A stretch of DNA of 64,000 bases from Rhodobacterales bacterium (GCA_026400355.1 JAPLPE010000023.1:1-64000); one strand, 5' to 3'; counted from the stretch's first letter, positions 9,501 through 19,246 are shown. Notes: generated by a model from the sequence alone, not told the origin. A program made the numbers and translations.

Positions 9501-10909
9501 CTGCGCTGTTCGGTCAGATCGACCACGAAACTCCACACAAGGCGGCGCTGGTCGGCGCTGGTCGTGGTGACACCGCTGACCGAGACCGGGTAGGGTGTGC
9601 CGTCATGGCGGTAGAAGGCAGTTTCAAAAGGGCCGTAGCGTCCCGTCTGATCTAGGGCATTGACGGCACCGGTGGAGAAACGCTTTTGACCGGGAGGCAT
9701 CAGATCAACGACGAGCCGATTGTCGAGATCATCGCGGTTGCGCCCTGAAGCCGCCAGAAAGGCAGGGTTCACGTCAAGGAGCCTGCCCGATTTCCCGTCG
9801 TTTAGGAGGATACCGATAGGGGCCTGATGGAACAAGTCGGCCAGTAAAGCCTCGCGCGAGCGGAGCGCGGTTTCGGCGTTCATGCGGCTGGTCAAGTCGC
9901 GGACGAGAAATACGTTACCGTCATTTTGCGCGCCGGACGGATCGGACCGGGGCGCGGCGATCACTTCAAACCAGCGGAAAGTATCGCCAAGCGGATAGGC
10001 ATAGCTTTGCGGCAGAGTGCCCCCGGAACGGTCGGCTTCGGCCATCATGGCGCGTTGCAGGGTGGCCAGTTCTGGGGTGATCACCTCTTCCGTGGGCCTG
10101 CCGATGAACGTGTCGGGTGCCTGTGCCAGCAGTCCGTGGCGGTCGGAATGGACGGCACGGTAGCGGCCTTCGCGGTCGAACTCGATTACAAGATAGGGGA
10201 TGGCGGCGAGGGTGGCCGAAAGCTGACTGCGGCTTTGCTGGAGGGCGCGTTCGGCACGGCCACGCAGAAGCAGTGCCGCGATGCCGTCGGCGACGGATTG
10301 CAGCAGAAGAACATGGTCTTCGCGCAGCGTTGCCGATTGGCGGACGGCATCATAGCCAACAAATCCGATCCAGCGACCCTGATCGAGCATCGGGACGACG
10401 AGGATGGATCTGATATCCTGTTCCAGCAGGAACTGGCGTTCCGGGCGGTCAGGCGGGAGATCCTGCACGCTGGGGATGATGACCGAGCGGTCCTGTTCGA
10501 AATCTGCCTGCCAGTGGGCGACGATTTCGGCGGGCACCCCCTGGAGCGTGGATCGCATCGGATGGACGCTTGGGGCTGTCCATTCATGAGTGTTGTCGAG
10601 AATGACGTCGTCGCGGAGGCAGAAGACATAGGTCCTGTCGAACCCCCTTGCCATGCCAAGGTCGGCCAGTGCCGCGTCGATGGCTGCGTCGGCAGTGGCC
10701 ACGGGTGAACGGTTCAGGCGGTTGAGGATTGGAACGATGACCCGGTTGTAGCCAAGCAGGTCGGTCAGCCGCAGCCGTTCGACGTTTGTGTTGTTGCCGG
10801 CGTCGCCTGTGTCCACGTCCCGTTCAGCCTTGCCCTGCAAGATCAGCCTTACGCGATCTGGCCTGTTTGGACGGGACTGAGTCGCGCCCGGACGATTCTT
10901 GTACCCCAT
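6595..10909 (-). pseudogene. GAF-PAS-GGDEF-EAL cyclic-di-GMP protein, broken by three lesions
   Basis: Read on the reverse strand, this is one gene of about 1,437 codons: GAF-like N-terminus, several PAS repeats, a GGDEF domain with intact RLGGDEF, and an EAL domain with intact AEALLRW and the VIDDFGTGYSSL loop. Three lesions split it. A run of seven T at 9150-9156 shifts the frame after GRIIRIIEK; six T would restore it. A TGA at 9037-9039 stands where PAS relatives have Trp (GTWEWD). A TAG at 7102-7104 interrupts VAVNVS...SFQQP at a position that is normally Ser. Between the lesions the frame is continuous with no further loss. Fragments start at 10909, about 8991 and about 6996. The product would have made or degraded cyclic di-GMP. 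The homopolymer lesion alone could be a sequencing error; the two stops less easily. Confidence 0.85.
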
Positions 10910-11139
10910 CGTTTTTCTGCATCCACAGGTTGAATTTTAGTTAACGAATGCACGCTTTGTGCAATCATCATCAAGGGACTGTGTTTGCCGGGATTCAGGA
11001 ACGTGGCGGTCTGGTGATGCTTTGCTGGGGAATGGCGATTGGCTTGCGCAATCCGGTGGACCCCGACAGGGTGTTTCTGCACTAAGGCGGCAGGCCCCCG
11101 ATGCCTAATTGCCCGAGTCCCGAAGACCCAAGAGGTACC

Positions 11140-12222
11140 ATGTCTGTCCGTATCCCCCTGATCCCGTCACAGTTCGGGCCTGGCCTGACCGAGATTGCCC
11201 GCATGGGAAAGGTCACGGCGAGCAGCTTTCGCTATGCCAGCGGGATCGAGGCGCTGCGGATGACGACCGGGCGGGCGGATGTGATCGTCCTGCCCTTCTT
11301 GGGGCAGCAGGTCTGGCGGGCGGTGTTTGACGGGCGTGACATTTCGATGGGGTCGATGTTCGAAGAACCTGTCGCTACGCCGGATTATCTGAAGACTTAT
11401 GGGGCGTTCTTCATCCATTGCGGAGTCACGGCCATCGGTGCGCCGGGGTTGCAAGACAAGCATCCGCTGCACGGCGAACTGCCTTTGGCGCGGTTCGAGA
11501 CGGCGGTGTTGGTGCTGGACGAGGCGACGGGGACGGTGGTTCTGGAAGGGTCCTATCGGCACAGGGTCGCGTTTTCGACAAACTATACCGTGTCGACGAC
11601 GATCAAGCTGGGGAGCGAGGCGACCGCGCTCGACTTTGGGATCACGGTGCAGAACAACCGTGAAGCACCGATGGACCTTATGTATCTAGGCCATGCGAAT
11701 TTCAAACCCGTCCTGAATGGCGAATTGATCTATTCCGCGCATTACGATCCGGAACATGTGGCCGTACGCAAATCGGTGCCCGCGCACATCATGCCACCGC
11801 CGGGCTATGCCGGGTTTGTGGACCGTTTGGCATCGGATCCCGCGTTGCATCACGTTCTGATGGCAGACCTGCCGTTCGAGCCGGAAGTCGTCTTCTCTGT
11901 CACGATGGAATCCGATGCTGATGGGCTGGCCCATGCGATGCAGGTGCATCCCGACGGTCAAGGGGATTTCATCAGCTACCGCACCGATACGCTGCCAATG
12001 GCGATCCGTTGGATCTGCCGCACGTCTGATCAGCAGGGGCTGGGGCTGGCGCTGCCGTCAACCTCAGGCGTTGAAGGGTATACGGCGGAAAAGGCTGCAG
12101 GCCGGGTGACGGTTGTGCCGCCCAAGGGGGTCTGGTCCGCATGGATGCGGACGGGCAGCCTTGATGCGGCTGATGCCGCAACGATGCGAGCGCAAATCGA
12201 ACGGCAGATGGGCCGCGCCTAG
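11140..12222 (+). CDS. DUF4432 family protein (aldose-epimerase-like fold)
   Basis: This 360-residue protein resembles the DUF4432 group, which shares the galactose-mutarotase-like beta-sandwich of aldose 1-epimerases. Such proteins are thought to act on sugars or sugar acids, but the substrate is unknown. Central His-containing blocks such as FFIHCGVTAIG and LGHANFKP fit the fold. The ATG at 11140 is chosen because AGAGG lies just upstream; an earlier in-frame ATG at 11101 lacks a site. The gene is divergent from the broken GGDEF-EAL gene and convergent with the lipoprotein hydrolase, sharing a hairpin that includes its stop region. Confidence 0.7.
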   Translation: MSVRIPLIPSQFGPGLTEIARMGKVTASSFRYASGIEALRMTTGRADVIVLPFLGQQVWRAVFDGRDISMGSMFEEPVATPDYLKTYGAFFIHCGVTAIGAPGLQDKHPLHGELPLARFETAVLVLDEATGTVVLEGSYRHRVAFSTNYTVSTTIKLGSEATALDFGITVQNNREAPMDLMYLGHANFKPVLNGELIYSAHYDPEHVAVRKSVPAHIMPPPGYAGFVDRLASDPALHHVLMADLPFEPEVVFSVTMESDADGLAHAMQVHPDGQGDFISYRTDTLPMAIRWICRTSDQQGLGLALPSTSGVEGYTAEKAAGRVTVVPPKGVWSAWMRTGSLDAADAATMRAQIERQMGRA

Positions 12223-12245
12223 GCCGCCCTGTTACTGGGCGGCCT
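12221..12245. terminator. Bidirectional hairpin between convergent genes
   Basis: A perfect 9-bp stem, AGGCCGCCC (12221-12229) with GGGCGGCCT (12237-12245), encloses a 7-base loop. It spans the 9-base gap between the DUF4432 stop and the stop of the DUF900 lipoprotein gene, so it can end transcription from both sides. There is no long T run. Confidence 0.65.
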
Positions 12246-13335
12246 CTTCCATCGGCTCCACAATGATCTGCGTGGCGTTTTGCACTGACAGAACGGCACC
12301 TTCAAGGAGCCCGACGCGCGACAGTTCGTCGGTGTGCAGGAACCCGTCCACATCATTGATCTTGTCCAGAAGTGCGATCAGTTCGGGCGAGGACACGGGC
12401 GTCGAATGGCCCGATCCGGTGGAATAGGCCCCGACCTCGACCAGCGTAACCTTGAGATCACCCAGTTCAGCAGGGTCCTGCAGGTTGCCAAGCCGGGTTC
12501 CGTCGCCGCTAAGGCGAGAGGACAGGCCCAGGGCGCGGTCCTTGTCCGAGGTGAAGATCAGGAACGGCTGGGGCAGGCGGCCGATCGCTGCAGCCTGTGA
12601 TTTGAAGAGGTCCACGTCGATATCTGGCGACATGAGGATCACGACATCGACAAGATTGACATTGCCGTCGCGGATAGCCATCTGCCGGAGCGTTTCCATG
12701 GTGAGGTAGGACCCCATGGAATGGGCGAAGAGCGTGATGCGCTTGGCACCGGCCTTGTGCACCAGACGGATCAACTCCTCGAGCCCGTCACGGGCAAAAT
12801 TTGCGCTGTCATGGTCATAGAGATAGCCGAAGGGGCTGGCCTTGGATGGCCAGGAGTAGTGGACCACGACTCCGTCCACATCAAGGTCATGCTTGATCTG
12901 GGCAAGGCGGTAGAGACCTTCGGAGAAGTTGGTGTTGAAGCCGTGAATGAAGATCACGACACCGCCATCCGCCTCTGGCGCGGCGGCGATTTGTTCCCGG
13001 AGTTCGCGCCGGAAACTGGCCGTATCCGGCAAAGTCTCAGCGCGGGTTGTCACGAAATCGGTGGCAGGGTCGGCCACTTCGCCGCGCGGGGGCCAGTTGA
13101 TTTCGCCCTCTTCACGGTTTGGCGGGATCGAAACGTTGAACACAGCGAAGGATTCATTGACAGCCCGTTCGCCGCCGAGTGTCTGCGTTTCAGGGTCGAT
13201 TCCGCGCGAGGTGGCGACGAAGATGGTTTCGGAGGAACCGACACCCATCGGATCAGCCGCAATCGTCAGTGTGCCGCGCTGGGCGCAGGACATAAGTGCG
13301 AGGAGTACGAAGAGAGAGGCTGCTATGCGTTGCAT
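12232..13335 (-). CDS. Alpha/beta-hydrolase (DUF900) lipoprotein
   Basis: The 367-residue protein begins with a lipoprotein signal (MQRIAASLFVLLALMSC), so it is likely anchored in the envelope. The body is an alpha/beta-hydrolase of the DUF900/COG4782 group: the oxyanion-side motif is IFIHGFNTNFSEG, and the nucleophile elbow AHSMGS carries the catalytic Ser. An esterase or lipase activity is expected, but no substrate can be named. The ATG at 13335 gives the clean signal peptide; the frame extends 12 codons further upstream without signal character. A closely similar, frameshifted paralogue lies immediately upstream at 13413-14512, so the pair is a tandem duplication. Confidence 0.78.
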   Translation of the reverse strand: MQRIAASLFVLLALMSCAQRGTLTIAADPMGVGSSETIFVATSRGIDPETQTLGGERAVNESFAVFNVSIPPNREEGEINWPPRGEVADPATDFVTTRAETLPDTASFRRELREQIAAAPEADGGVVIFIHGFNTNFSEGLYRLAQIKHDLDVDGVVVHYSWPSKASPFGYLYDHDSANFARDGLEELIRLVHKAGAKRITLFAHSMGSYLTMETLRQMAIRDGNVNLVDVVILMSPDIDVDLFKSQAAAIGRLPQPFLIFTSDKDRALGLSSRLSGDGTRLGNLQDPAELGDLKVTLVEVGAYSTGSGHSTPVSSPELIALLDKINDVDGFLHTDELSRVGLLEGAVLSVQNATQIIVEPMEEAAQ

Positions 13336-13412
13336 GAGTTCCGCCGGTCTGATGAAGGGAGACTCTCGCACAACGGACGCGGATAATCCAGACGGCGGCG
13401 ACAGGGCGGGGA

Positions 13413-14512
13413 TCAGTTCTGGCCTGCGGCTGCCAGCGGCGTCAGGATGATCTGCGTCGCGTTCTGGACTGTGAGAACGGCGCCTTGCAACAGACCGACG
13501 CGGGCGTTGCCGTCCTGACTGAAGGCAGCATCGACATTGGCGGCATCGGACAGGAGCTGCGTCAGTTCGGGTGCTATGGTTGCCGTCATGTGGCCGAGTC
13601 CTGTTGCAAAGGCCCCGACCTCAAGGAGGGTGACATCAAGATCACCAAGGCGGCTGGCGTCCTGAAGATTGCCAAGGCGGGCCCGTTCGCCGCTGATGCT
13701 CGCTGACAGCCCCAGAGCGCGGTCCTCGTTCGAGGTAAAGATGATGAAGGGCTGTGGCAGGCGGCCAATGGCGCGGGCCTGTGTGATGAACAGGTCCACG
13801 TCGATATCGGGCGAGATCAGAATGACGCCTGAAATCTTGTCGAGTGTGCGGCGGTCCTGACGGAGGGCTATCTGGCGCATGCCTTCCATTGCCAGTGACG
13901 CGCCAATTGAATGGGCGACGATCAGGATGCGGTCTGCCCCGGCGGCGGCAACATCTTCGATCAGCCGTTCAAGGCCGTCGCGGGCGAAGAGTATCGAGTC
14001 CTGATCGTAGAGATAGGCCATCGGATTGGCGGCCGAGTGCCAGGAGTAGTGGATGATGACGCCTGGCAGGTCCACGTCATGGCTGATCTGGGCGATGCGG
14101 TAGAGGCCTTCGGAAAAGTTGGTGTTGAAACCGTGCACAAAGATCACTGCGGCACGGCCCGAGCCCGGTTGTGCCTTCAAGGCATCGTGCAGCGCCCCGC
14201 GAAAGGCCATGTCGTCGGCAAAGCTGTCGTCGCGTATCGTCAGGAAATCGCGGGCGGGATCGGGGGCCAGTTGATTTCGCCTGACTGGCGGTTGTCGGGG
14301 ACTGATACGACGATGCGGCCGTAGCTTTTGGTGACTTCGCGCGATCCGTTGAGATCCTGGGTGTCGGCATTCACACCGCGCGACGTGGAGAAGTAAATTG
14401 CTTCCGTCGTGGTTGCGGCGTTGGCGGGCTCGGGCGCAAAGGTCAGGTGGCCGCGATCGATGCAGGCGGACAGTGCAAGCAGGGTCAGAGCGGGGAGGAG
14501 GCCGTGCTGCAT
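13413..14512 (-). pseudogene. Second DUF900 lipoprotein hydrolase, frameshifted
   Basis: This tandem paralogue of the downstream gene has the same plan: lipobox LLALSAC, the STSRGVNADTQ segment, HGFNTNFSEGLYR and an intact AHSIGAS nucleophile elbow. The N-terminal frame (14512 to 14240) reads GEINWPP and then runs into a TGA. The rest continues in another frame from DPARDFLTIRDD. Compared with the paralogue, which has WPPRGEVADPATDF, about 16 bases are missing at about 14265-14275, enough to shift the frame. A restart at the ATG at 14210 could make a 265-residue catalytic fragment without a signal peptide. The gene is therefore probably inactive, at least as a lipoprotein. Confidence 0.8.
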
Positions 14513-14585
14513 TTTAGGGGTGATGATCCATGGCAGTAGGCATGGACCGCATGTGCGGCGGCGGCGTTAACCTGCGTCAGGAAGC

Positions 14586-14607
14586 GGCCCGCCTTGCGGG
14601 GCGGGCC
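14586..14607 (-). terminator. Hairpin downstream of mtkB
   Basis: An 8-bp stem, GGCCCGCC (14586-14593) with GGCGGGCC (14600-14607), lies 10 bases past the mtkB stop on the reverse strand. It could end the serine-cycle operon transcript. No clear T run follows, so Rho-independent termination is uncertain. Confidence 0.5.
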
Positions 14608-14617
14608 GGGTCTGGTT

Positions 14618-15514
14618 TCAGGCGGCTCTGCGCTGTTGCAGGACGCTGGCCATCGTTGTGCCCATCGAGGACGGGTTGGGAGCCACGGTGATGCCTGCGG
14701 CAGAGAGGATTTCCACCTTTTCCTGTGCGCTTTCGCCAAAGGCGCTGATGATAGCACCGGCATGGCCCATCTTGCGGCCCTTGGGGGCCGAGAGGCCCGC
14801 GATATAGGCCACGACCGGCTTGGTCATGTGGTCGCAGGCATAGGCTGCGGCCTCGGCCTCTTGCGGACCGCCGATTTCACCGATGAGCATGACGGCGTCG
14901 GTTTCGGGGTCGGCTTCGAACAGTTGCAGGATGTCCTTGAAGCTTGATCCGTTGATCGGGTCGCCGCCGATCCCGACCGAGGTCGAGACGCCGATGCCAA
15001 GCGCCTTCATCTGGCTTGCGGCCTCATACCCGAGCGTGCCGGAACGGCCCACGATGCCCACGCGGCCCGGCATGTAGATATGCGGCGGCATGATGCCCAT
15101 GAAGCCCTGACCCGGCGAGATGATGCCCGCGCAGTTCGGCCCGATGAGGCGCATCTTCTTGGCCTCGGGATAGCGGCGGAGAAAGCGTTTGACCTTCATC
15201 ATGTCTTGGCTCGGGATGCCGTCCGTCACGCAGACGGCGGTGCGGATGCCCGCATCTGCCGCTTCCATGATCGCGTCGGCCGCGAACGGGGGCGGGACGA
15301 AGACGAGAGAGGCTTCGGCCCCCGTCGCCTCGACAGCCTCACGCACCGTGTTGAAAAGCGGGCGGTCGTGGTGGGTTTCGCCGCCCTTGCCCGGCGTCAC
15401 GCCGCCCACGACGTTGGTGCCGTGCTTGATCATGTCGGCGGCGTGGAATGATCCGATCCGGCCCGACATGCCCTGAACGATGACGCGGGTGTCTTTCTTG
15501 ATGAGGATAGCCAT
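14618..15514 (-). CDS. mtkB: Malate-CoA ligase subunit alpha (succinyl-CoA synthetase alpha family)
   Basis: The 298-residue protein is of the SucD/MtkB family, the CoA-binding, phosphohistidine-carrying subunit of an ADP-forming acyl-CoA synthetase. The CoA-binding start is [17 protein letters not shown] and the active His sits in [14 protein letters not shown]. By sequence alone it could be succinyl-CoA synthetase. The neighbours (mtkA, malyl-CoA lyase, serine-glyoxylate aminotransferase) make malate thiokinase, which forms malyl-CoA, the likely role. It follows mtkA after 12 bases with AAGGA before its ATG, and is last in the leftward operon. Confidence 0.85.
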   Translation of the reverse strand: MAILIKKDTRVIVQGMSGRIGSFHAADMIKHGTNVVGGVTPGKGGETHHDRPLFNTVREAVEATGAEASLVFVPPPFAADAIMEAADAGIRTAVCVTDGIPSQDMMKVKRFLRRYPEAKKMRLIGPNCAGIISPGQGFMGIMPPHIYMPGRVGIVGRSGTLGYEAASQMKALGIGVSTSVGIGGDPINGSSFKDILQLFEADPETDAVMLIGEIGGPQEAEAAAYACDHMTKPVVAYIAGLSAPKGRKMGHAGAIISAFGESAQEKVEILSAAGITVAPNPSSMGTTMASVLQQRRAA

Positions 15515-15526
15515 ATGCGTGTTCCT

Positions 15527-16699
15527 TCAGGCTGCAAGACGGGGGCGAGCGGCGACGGCCTTGGCGGCGGCGTCGGCAAGCGTGTCGGCGGTGATGAGCG
15601 GCAGGCCCGAGTCCTGAATAATCTGGTTGCCTTCCTCGACATTGGTTCCGGCAAGGCGGACGATGACGGGGATGGTCAGGCCAACCTCCTTATAGGCCTG
15701 CACAACCCCCTGCGCGACCCAGTCACAGCGGTTGATGCCTGCGAAGATGTTCACAAGGATGACCGAAACCTTGCCATCGGCCAGCACCGTGCGGAAAGCG
15801 CGGACGACGCGTTCGGGGCTTGCACCGCCGCCGATATCAAGGAAGTTGGCCGGCTCGCCGCCCGCAAGGTGGATCATGTCCATCGTGGCCATCGCAAGGC
15901 CCGCGCCGTTGATGATGCAGCCGATATCGCCTTCAAGGCCGACATAGGACAGGCCGTGGTCGCCTGCGGTGCTTTCGCGCGGGTCTTCCTGGCTGCGGTC
16001 GCGCAGTTCGGCGATCATCGGGCGGCGGAACAGGGCGTTCGTGTCGAACGACATCTTGGCGTCAAGCGCCACGAGGTCGCCGTTGCCGGTAATGACGAGC
16101 GGGTTGATTTCCACCATCATCGCGTCGAGGTCGCGGTAGGCGCGGTAGCAGGCCTTGAGGATCGTGACCATCTGGGCGATCTGGCCGCCCTTGAGGCCAA
16201 GCACAAAGGCCAGTTCGCGGGCCTGAAACTCGGTGAGGCCGACGGCGGGGTCGATCGTCATGCGGCGAAGCGAGTCCGGGTCGTCATGGGCCAGATCCTC
16301 GATCTCCATACCACCGTGGGCCGAGGCCACGATCATGATGCGTTCGGATTTCCTGTCGAGCACGAAGCCGAGGTATAGTTCCTTGGCGATGTCGGACGCG
16401 CCTTCGACCCAGAGGCGATAGACGCCCTTGCCGTTGGCGTCCGTCTGTTTGGTCACAAGCTGTTTGCCGAAGAGGGAGGCGGCAAAGGCCTGCACTTCGT
16501 CCACGGTCTTGCAGACCTTTACGCCGCCTGCTGCACCCCGGCCCCCGGCATGGACCTGCGCCTTGACGACCCAGGCGTTGCCGCCGAGTTCACGTGCCCG
16601 GTAGGCCGCCTGTTCAGGGCTGTAGGCCAGCCCGCCGCGCGGGACGGGGACGCCAAAGCGGGCAAGGATTTCCTTGGCCTGGTATTCGTGGATGTCCAT
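15527..16699 (-). CDS. mtkA: Malate-CoA ligase subunit beta (succinyl-CoA synthetase beta family)
   Basis: The 390-residue protein has the ATP-grasp architecture of SucC/MtkA, beginning [20 protein letters not shown]. The nucleotide-binding [18 protein letters not shown] region, the MVEINPLVI metal/nucleotide segment and the GGGASPERV region are all present. With the alpha subunit it should convert malate, CoA and ATP to malyl-CoA. The length of 390 equals that usual for MtkA. A GGGAGGAA site precedes the ATG. The 252-base space between this gene and malyl-CoA lyase is the largest in the operon and shows no ORF I can support. Confidence 0.85.
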   Translation of the reverse strand: MDIHEYQAKEILARFGVPVPRGGLAYSPEQAAYRARELGGNAWVVKAQVHAGGRGAAGGVKVCKTVDEVQAFAASLFGKQLVTKQTDANGKGVYRLWVEGASDIAKELYLGFVLDRKSERIMIVASAHGGMEIEDLAHDDPDSLRRMTIDPAVGLTEFQARELAFVLGLKGGQIAQMVTILKACYRAYRDLDAMMVEINPLVITGNGDLVALDAKMSFDTNALFRRPMIAELRDRSQEDPRESTAGDHGLSYVGLEGDIGCIINGAGLAMATMDMIHLAGGEPANFLDIGGGASPERVVRAFRTVLADGKVSVILVNIFAGINRCDWVAQGVVQAYKEVGLTIPVIVRLAGTNVEEGNQIIQDSGLPLITADTLADAAAKAVAARPRLAA

Positions 16700-16951
16700 T
16701 TAGGTTCCTCCCAATTCTGTCTCTGGTCGTCTGAACGGTCCGCTGAAGCCGCCCCCGCCCATCGGGCGGCAGGCGCGTCTGCGACGCACCCACCTTGGCG
16801 GACGCCGCCAGATCTGGCACCGTCTGCCTTGCGTCATCCCATTCGCCCTGCGGCTTGCGCCTTCGGGCGACCGCCTGCGCGGCGTTCCTCCGGAAAGCCG
16901 CAAGGTACAGGCGGGGTCTGCGTCATCAACGTCCCGACAAAGGGACGGCGG

Positions 16952-17890
16952 CTATCTTCCTGCTATGGCCTCGGCCAGCACGAGCACGTTGCGCGCCATC
17001 TTTTCGGACGCAGCGTCGATCATCTTGCCGTCAAGGGCTGCTGCCCCGCGCCCTTCGGATTCGGCCTTGCGCAGTTCTTCGATGATGCGGCGGGCCTTGG
17101 TCACCTCGGTTTCCAATGGTGAGAAGACTTCGTTCGCCAGCGTGACCTGCGACGGATGGATCGCCCATTTGCCTTCGCAACCAAGGGCTGCGGCACGTCG
17201 CGCGCCTTCCTTGTAGCCCTCGGGATCCGAGAAATCGCCGAACGGCCCGTCGATAGCACGCAGGCCATAGGCGCGGCAGGCGATGACCATGCGGGAAATC
17301 GCGGCATGCCACTGGTCGCCGGGGTAATGCGGGTTGAGGCCGCCGATGTTCGTCGTCCTGGCGCGCATCGACGCGGCATAGTCGGCCACGCCGAAATGCA
17401 TAGCCTCGAGCCTTCCGCCGAACTGGGCGATGGCTTCGACATTGGCCATGCCAAGGGCGGTTTCGATCAGCGCCTCGAGCCCGACGCGGGTGGAATAGCC
17501 CTTGGCCTGTTCGATCTGGTTCACCATCGCCTCGACCATGTAAAGGTCGGACGGCACGCCCACCTTGGGCACAAGGATCGTGTGCAGACGGTCGCCCGCC
17601 TGTTCCATCACATCCACCACGTCGCGGTACATGTAATGGGTGTCGAGCCCGTTGATCCGGACGGACACGGTCTTGCCCCTGGCGGCCCAGTCGATGTCGT
17701 TCAGGGCTTGGATGCAGTTCTTGCGGGCCTGTTCCTTTTCGGGTGGGGCCACGGCATCCTCGAGGTCGAGGAAGACATAGTCGGCGGGCCCTGCAGCAGC
17801 CTTGTCGATCATCGTCGGGTTGGACGACGGCACAGCAAGTTCGGACCGCTGAAGGCGCTGGCGGCGCAGCGGGTGGAGCGTGTGGCTCAT
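16952..17890 (-). CDS. mcl1: L-malyl-CoA / beta-methylmalyl-CoA lyase (HpcH/HpaI aldolase family)
   Basis: The 312-residue protein belongs to the CitE/HpcH aldolase family and resembles Rhodobacter Mcl1, which cleaves malyl-CoA to acetyl-CoA and glyoxylate and also acts on methylmalyl-CoA in the ethylmalonyl-CoA pathway. The Mg-binding FLDLEDAVAP segment, the catalytic-site SVRINGLDTHYMYRD and LGLEALIET-like region (here VGLEALIETALG), and the GKWAIHPSQ block are present. The ATG at 17890 is preceded by AAGGAAG. It starts 11 bases after sgaA ends. It connects the aminotransferase upstream with malate-CoA ligase downstream. Confidence 0.9.
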   Translation of the reverse strand: MSHTLHPLRRQRLQRSELAVPSSNPTMIDKAAAGPADYVFLDLEDAVAPPEKEQARKNCIQALNDIDWAARGKTVSVRINGLDTHYMYRDVVDVMEQAGDRLHTILVPKVGVPSDLYMVEAMVNQIEQAKGYSTRVGLEALIETALGMANVEAIAQFGGRLEAMHFGVADYAASMRARTTNIGGLNPHYPGDQWHAAISRMVIACRAYGLRAIDGPFGDFSDPEGYKEGARRAAALGCEGKWAIHPSQVTLANEVFSPLETEVTKARRIIEELRKAESEGRGAAALDGKMIDAASEKMARNVLVLAEAIAGR

Positions 17891-17901
17891 GAAGGTCTTC
17901 C

Positions 17902-19098
17902 TTATTCGGCGGCGAGTCTGGCCACGGTCGCATTCGCCTCGGCATACCAGAACTGGGCTGCGGCCACGCCGGAGCCGAAGGCGATCTTGGCGCCAGCCTC
18001 GGCCAGCGAGAGTTCGGCGATGGCGAGCGCGGTCAGCGTCATGCCTTCGTTCAGGTCGCCCAGATGGCCGATACGGAACGCCTTGCCGGCCAGACGGGAC
18101 AGGCCCGAGCCGAAGGAGGTGTTGTAGCGGTCGTAGCCGATGCGGATGACGTCGCGGGCGTCGATGCTGTCGGGGACGCGGATCGCGGTGACTGTGTCGG
18201 AGTAGTTCGACGGGTGATCGGCGCAGAGCGACAGGCCCCATGCAGCGACACCGCGACGGACGCCTTCGGCGAGGCGAGCGTGGCGGGCATAGACCATATC
18301 GAGCCCCTCGGCGTGCATCCGGTCGAGCGCGCGGCGCAGGCCGTGCAGGATCTGCGTCGGCGGGGTGTAGGGGAAATAGCCGCCTTCGGACATCTTGAGC
18401 ATGTCGCCAAAGTCGAAATAGCAGCGGCGCGAGGTGTTGGCCTTGGAGGCGGCAATCGCCCGGTCGGAGGCTGCAAGGATGCCAAGGCCTGCCGGGCACA
18501 TCAGGCCCTTCTGGCTGCCGGTGATGGCAAGATCGACACGCCATGCGTCCATTTCGAAAGGGATGGAGCCGATGGAGGAGACGCCGTCCACGAAGAGGAG
18601 CGCGTCGTGACCAACCACATCCATCACACGGCGCACATCAGCCACGTCCGAGGTGACGCCAGTGGCGGTTTCGTTGTGCGTGACGAAGACTGCCTTGTAA
18701 GCGCGGTCCTTGTCGGCAGCCAGTTTCTCGGCAAAGGCTACGACGGGCACGCCCTGACCCCATTCGACATCGACCACATCCACATCAAGGCCAAGGCGCT
18801 GGGCCATGTCGACCCAGAGTGTCGAAAACTGGCCGTGGCGGGCCATCAGAACCTTGTCGCCGGGCGACAGGGTGTTGGTGATCGCCGCTTCCCATGCGCC
18901 GGTGCCCGAGCCGGGGAAGAGCATGACGCGGCCCTTGGTGGTGCCGAAGATCGGCATCAGATCCTTGATGATCCCGATCGTCAGCCCGCCGAAATCGGGG
19001 GCGCGCTGGTCCTGCATCGGCACGTTCATCGCCATGCGGACGACATCGGGAACATTGGTGGGGCCGGGGATGTAGAGGTGGTTCAAGCCGGTCTTCAT
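17902..19098 (-). CDS. sgaA: Serine-glyoxylate aminotransferase
   Basis: The 398-residue class V PLP aminotransferase matches SgaA, which transfers the amino group from serine to glyoxylate, giving hydroxypyruvate and glycine. The N-terminal NHLYIPGPTNVP, the GTGAWEAAITN cofactor loop and the PLP-lysine segment ITGSQKGLMCPAG are diagnostic. The ATG at 19098 has GGAAGGA upstream; the longer frame to 19230 runs into the control region. As first gene of the operon it faces an ScfR-type regulator across 148 bases that contain two inverted repeats. With the three genes downstream it forms the core of the serine cycle. Confidence 0.9.
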   Translation of the reverse strand: MKTGLNHLYIPGPTNVPDVVRMAMNVPMQDQRAPDFGGLTIGIIKDLMPIFGTTKGRVMLFPGSGTGAWEAAITNTLSPGDKVLMARHGQFSTLWVDMAQRLGLDVDVVDVEWGQGVPVVAFAEKLAADKDRAYKAVFVTHNETATGVTSDVADVRRVMDVVGHDALLFVDGVSSIGSIPFEMDAWRVDLAITGSQKGLMCPAGLGILAASDRAIAASKANTSRRCYFDFGDMLKMSEGGYFPYTPPTQILHGLRRALDRMHAEGLDMVYARHARLAEGVRRGVAAWGLSLCADHPSNYSDTVTAIRVPDSIDARDVIRIGYDRYNTSFGSGLSRLAGKAFRIGHLGDLNEGMTLTALAIAELSLAEAGAKIAFGSGVAAAQFWYAEANATVARLAAE

Positions 19099-19190
19099 GA
19101 CATGCGTCCTTCCGTTGTGCGGTTGGCGGTCAGATGCCACCTGCGCCGGAATATGCAAAATGAAAGCGGGTTGTGTTGTGAACGCGAAAA

Positions 19191-19246
19191 TTGACAAACC
19201 ATAAAATTTGTAATAGTGTAAAGATGACAATACAGGATGCTATTGT
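19191..19246. promoter_or_regulatory. Paired inverted repeats in the sgaA/scfR divergent promoter
   Basis: Two inverted repeats share the same design: ACAAA-N8-TTTGT at 19194-19211 and ACAATA-N8-TATTGT at 19227-19246. Their centres are 34 bases apart, and the second ends directly at the regulator's ATG. A perfect TTGACA (19191-19196) could be a -35 element for the regulator; no convincing -10 follows at 17 bases. The stretch is AT-rich in a GC-rich genome. The position suggests operator sites for the ScfR-type protein. Confidence 0.55.

Noticed and set aside
14618-16699. Reading mtkA/mtkB as TCA-cycle sucCD
   Set aside because: Sequence alone allows it, but sucCD usually lies with mdh and sucAB. 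Here the neighbours are malyl-CoA lyase and sgaA.
18064-19194. Forward open frame of 376 codons
   Set aside because: It is antisense to sgaA. The sgaA frame has clear PLP-enzyme motifs; this one has none.
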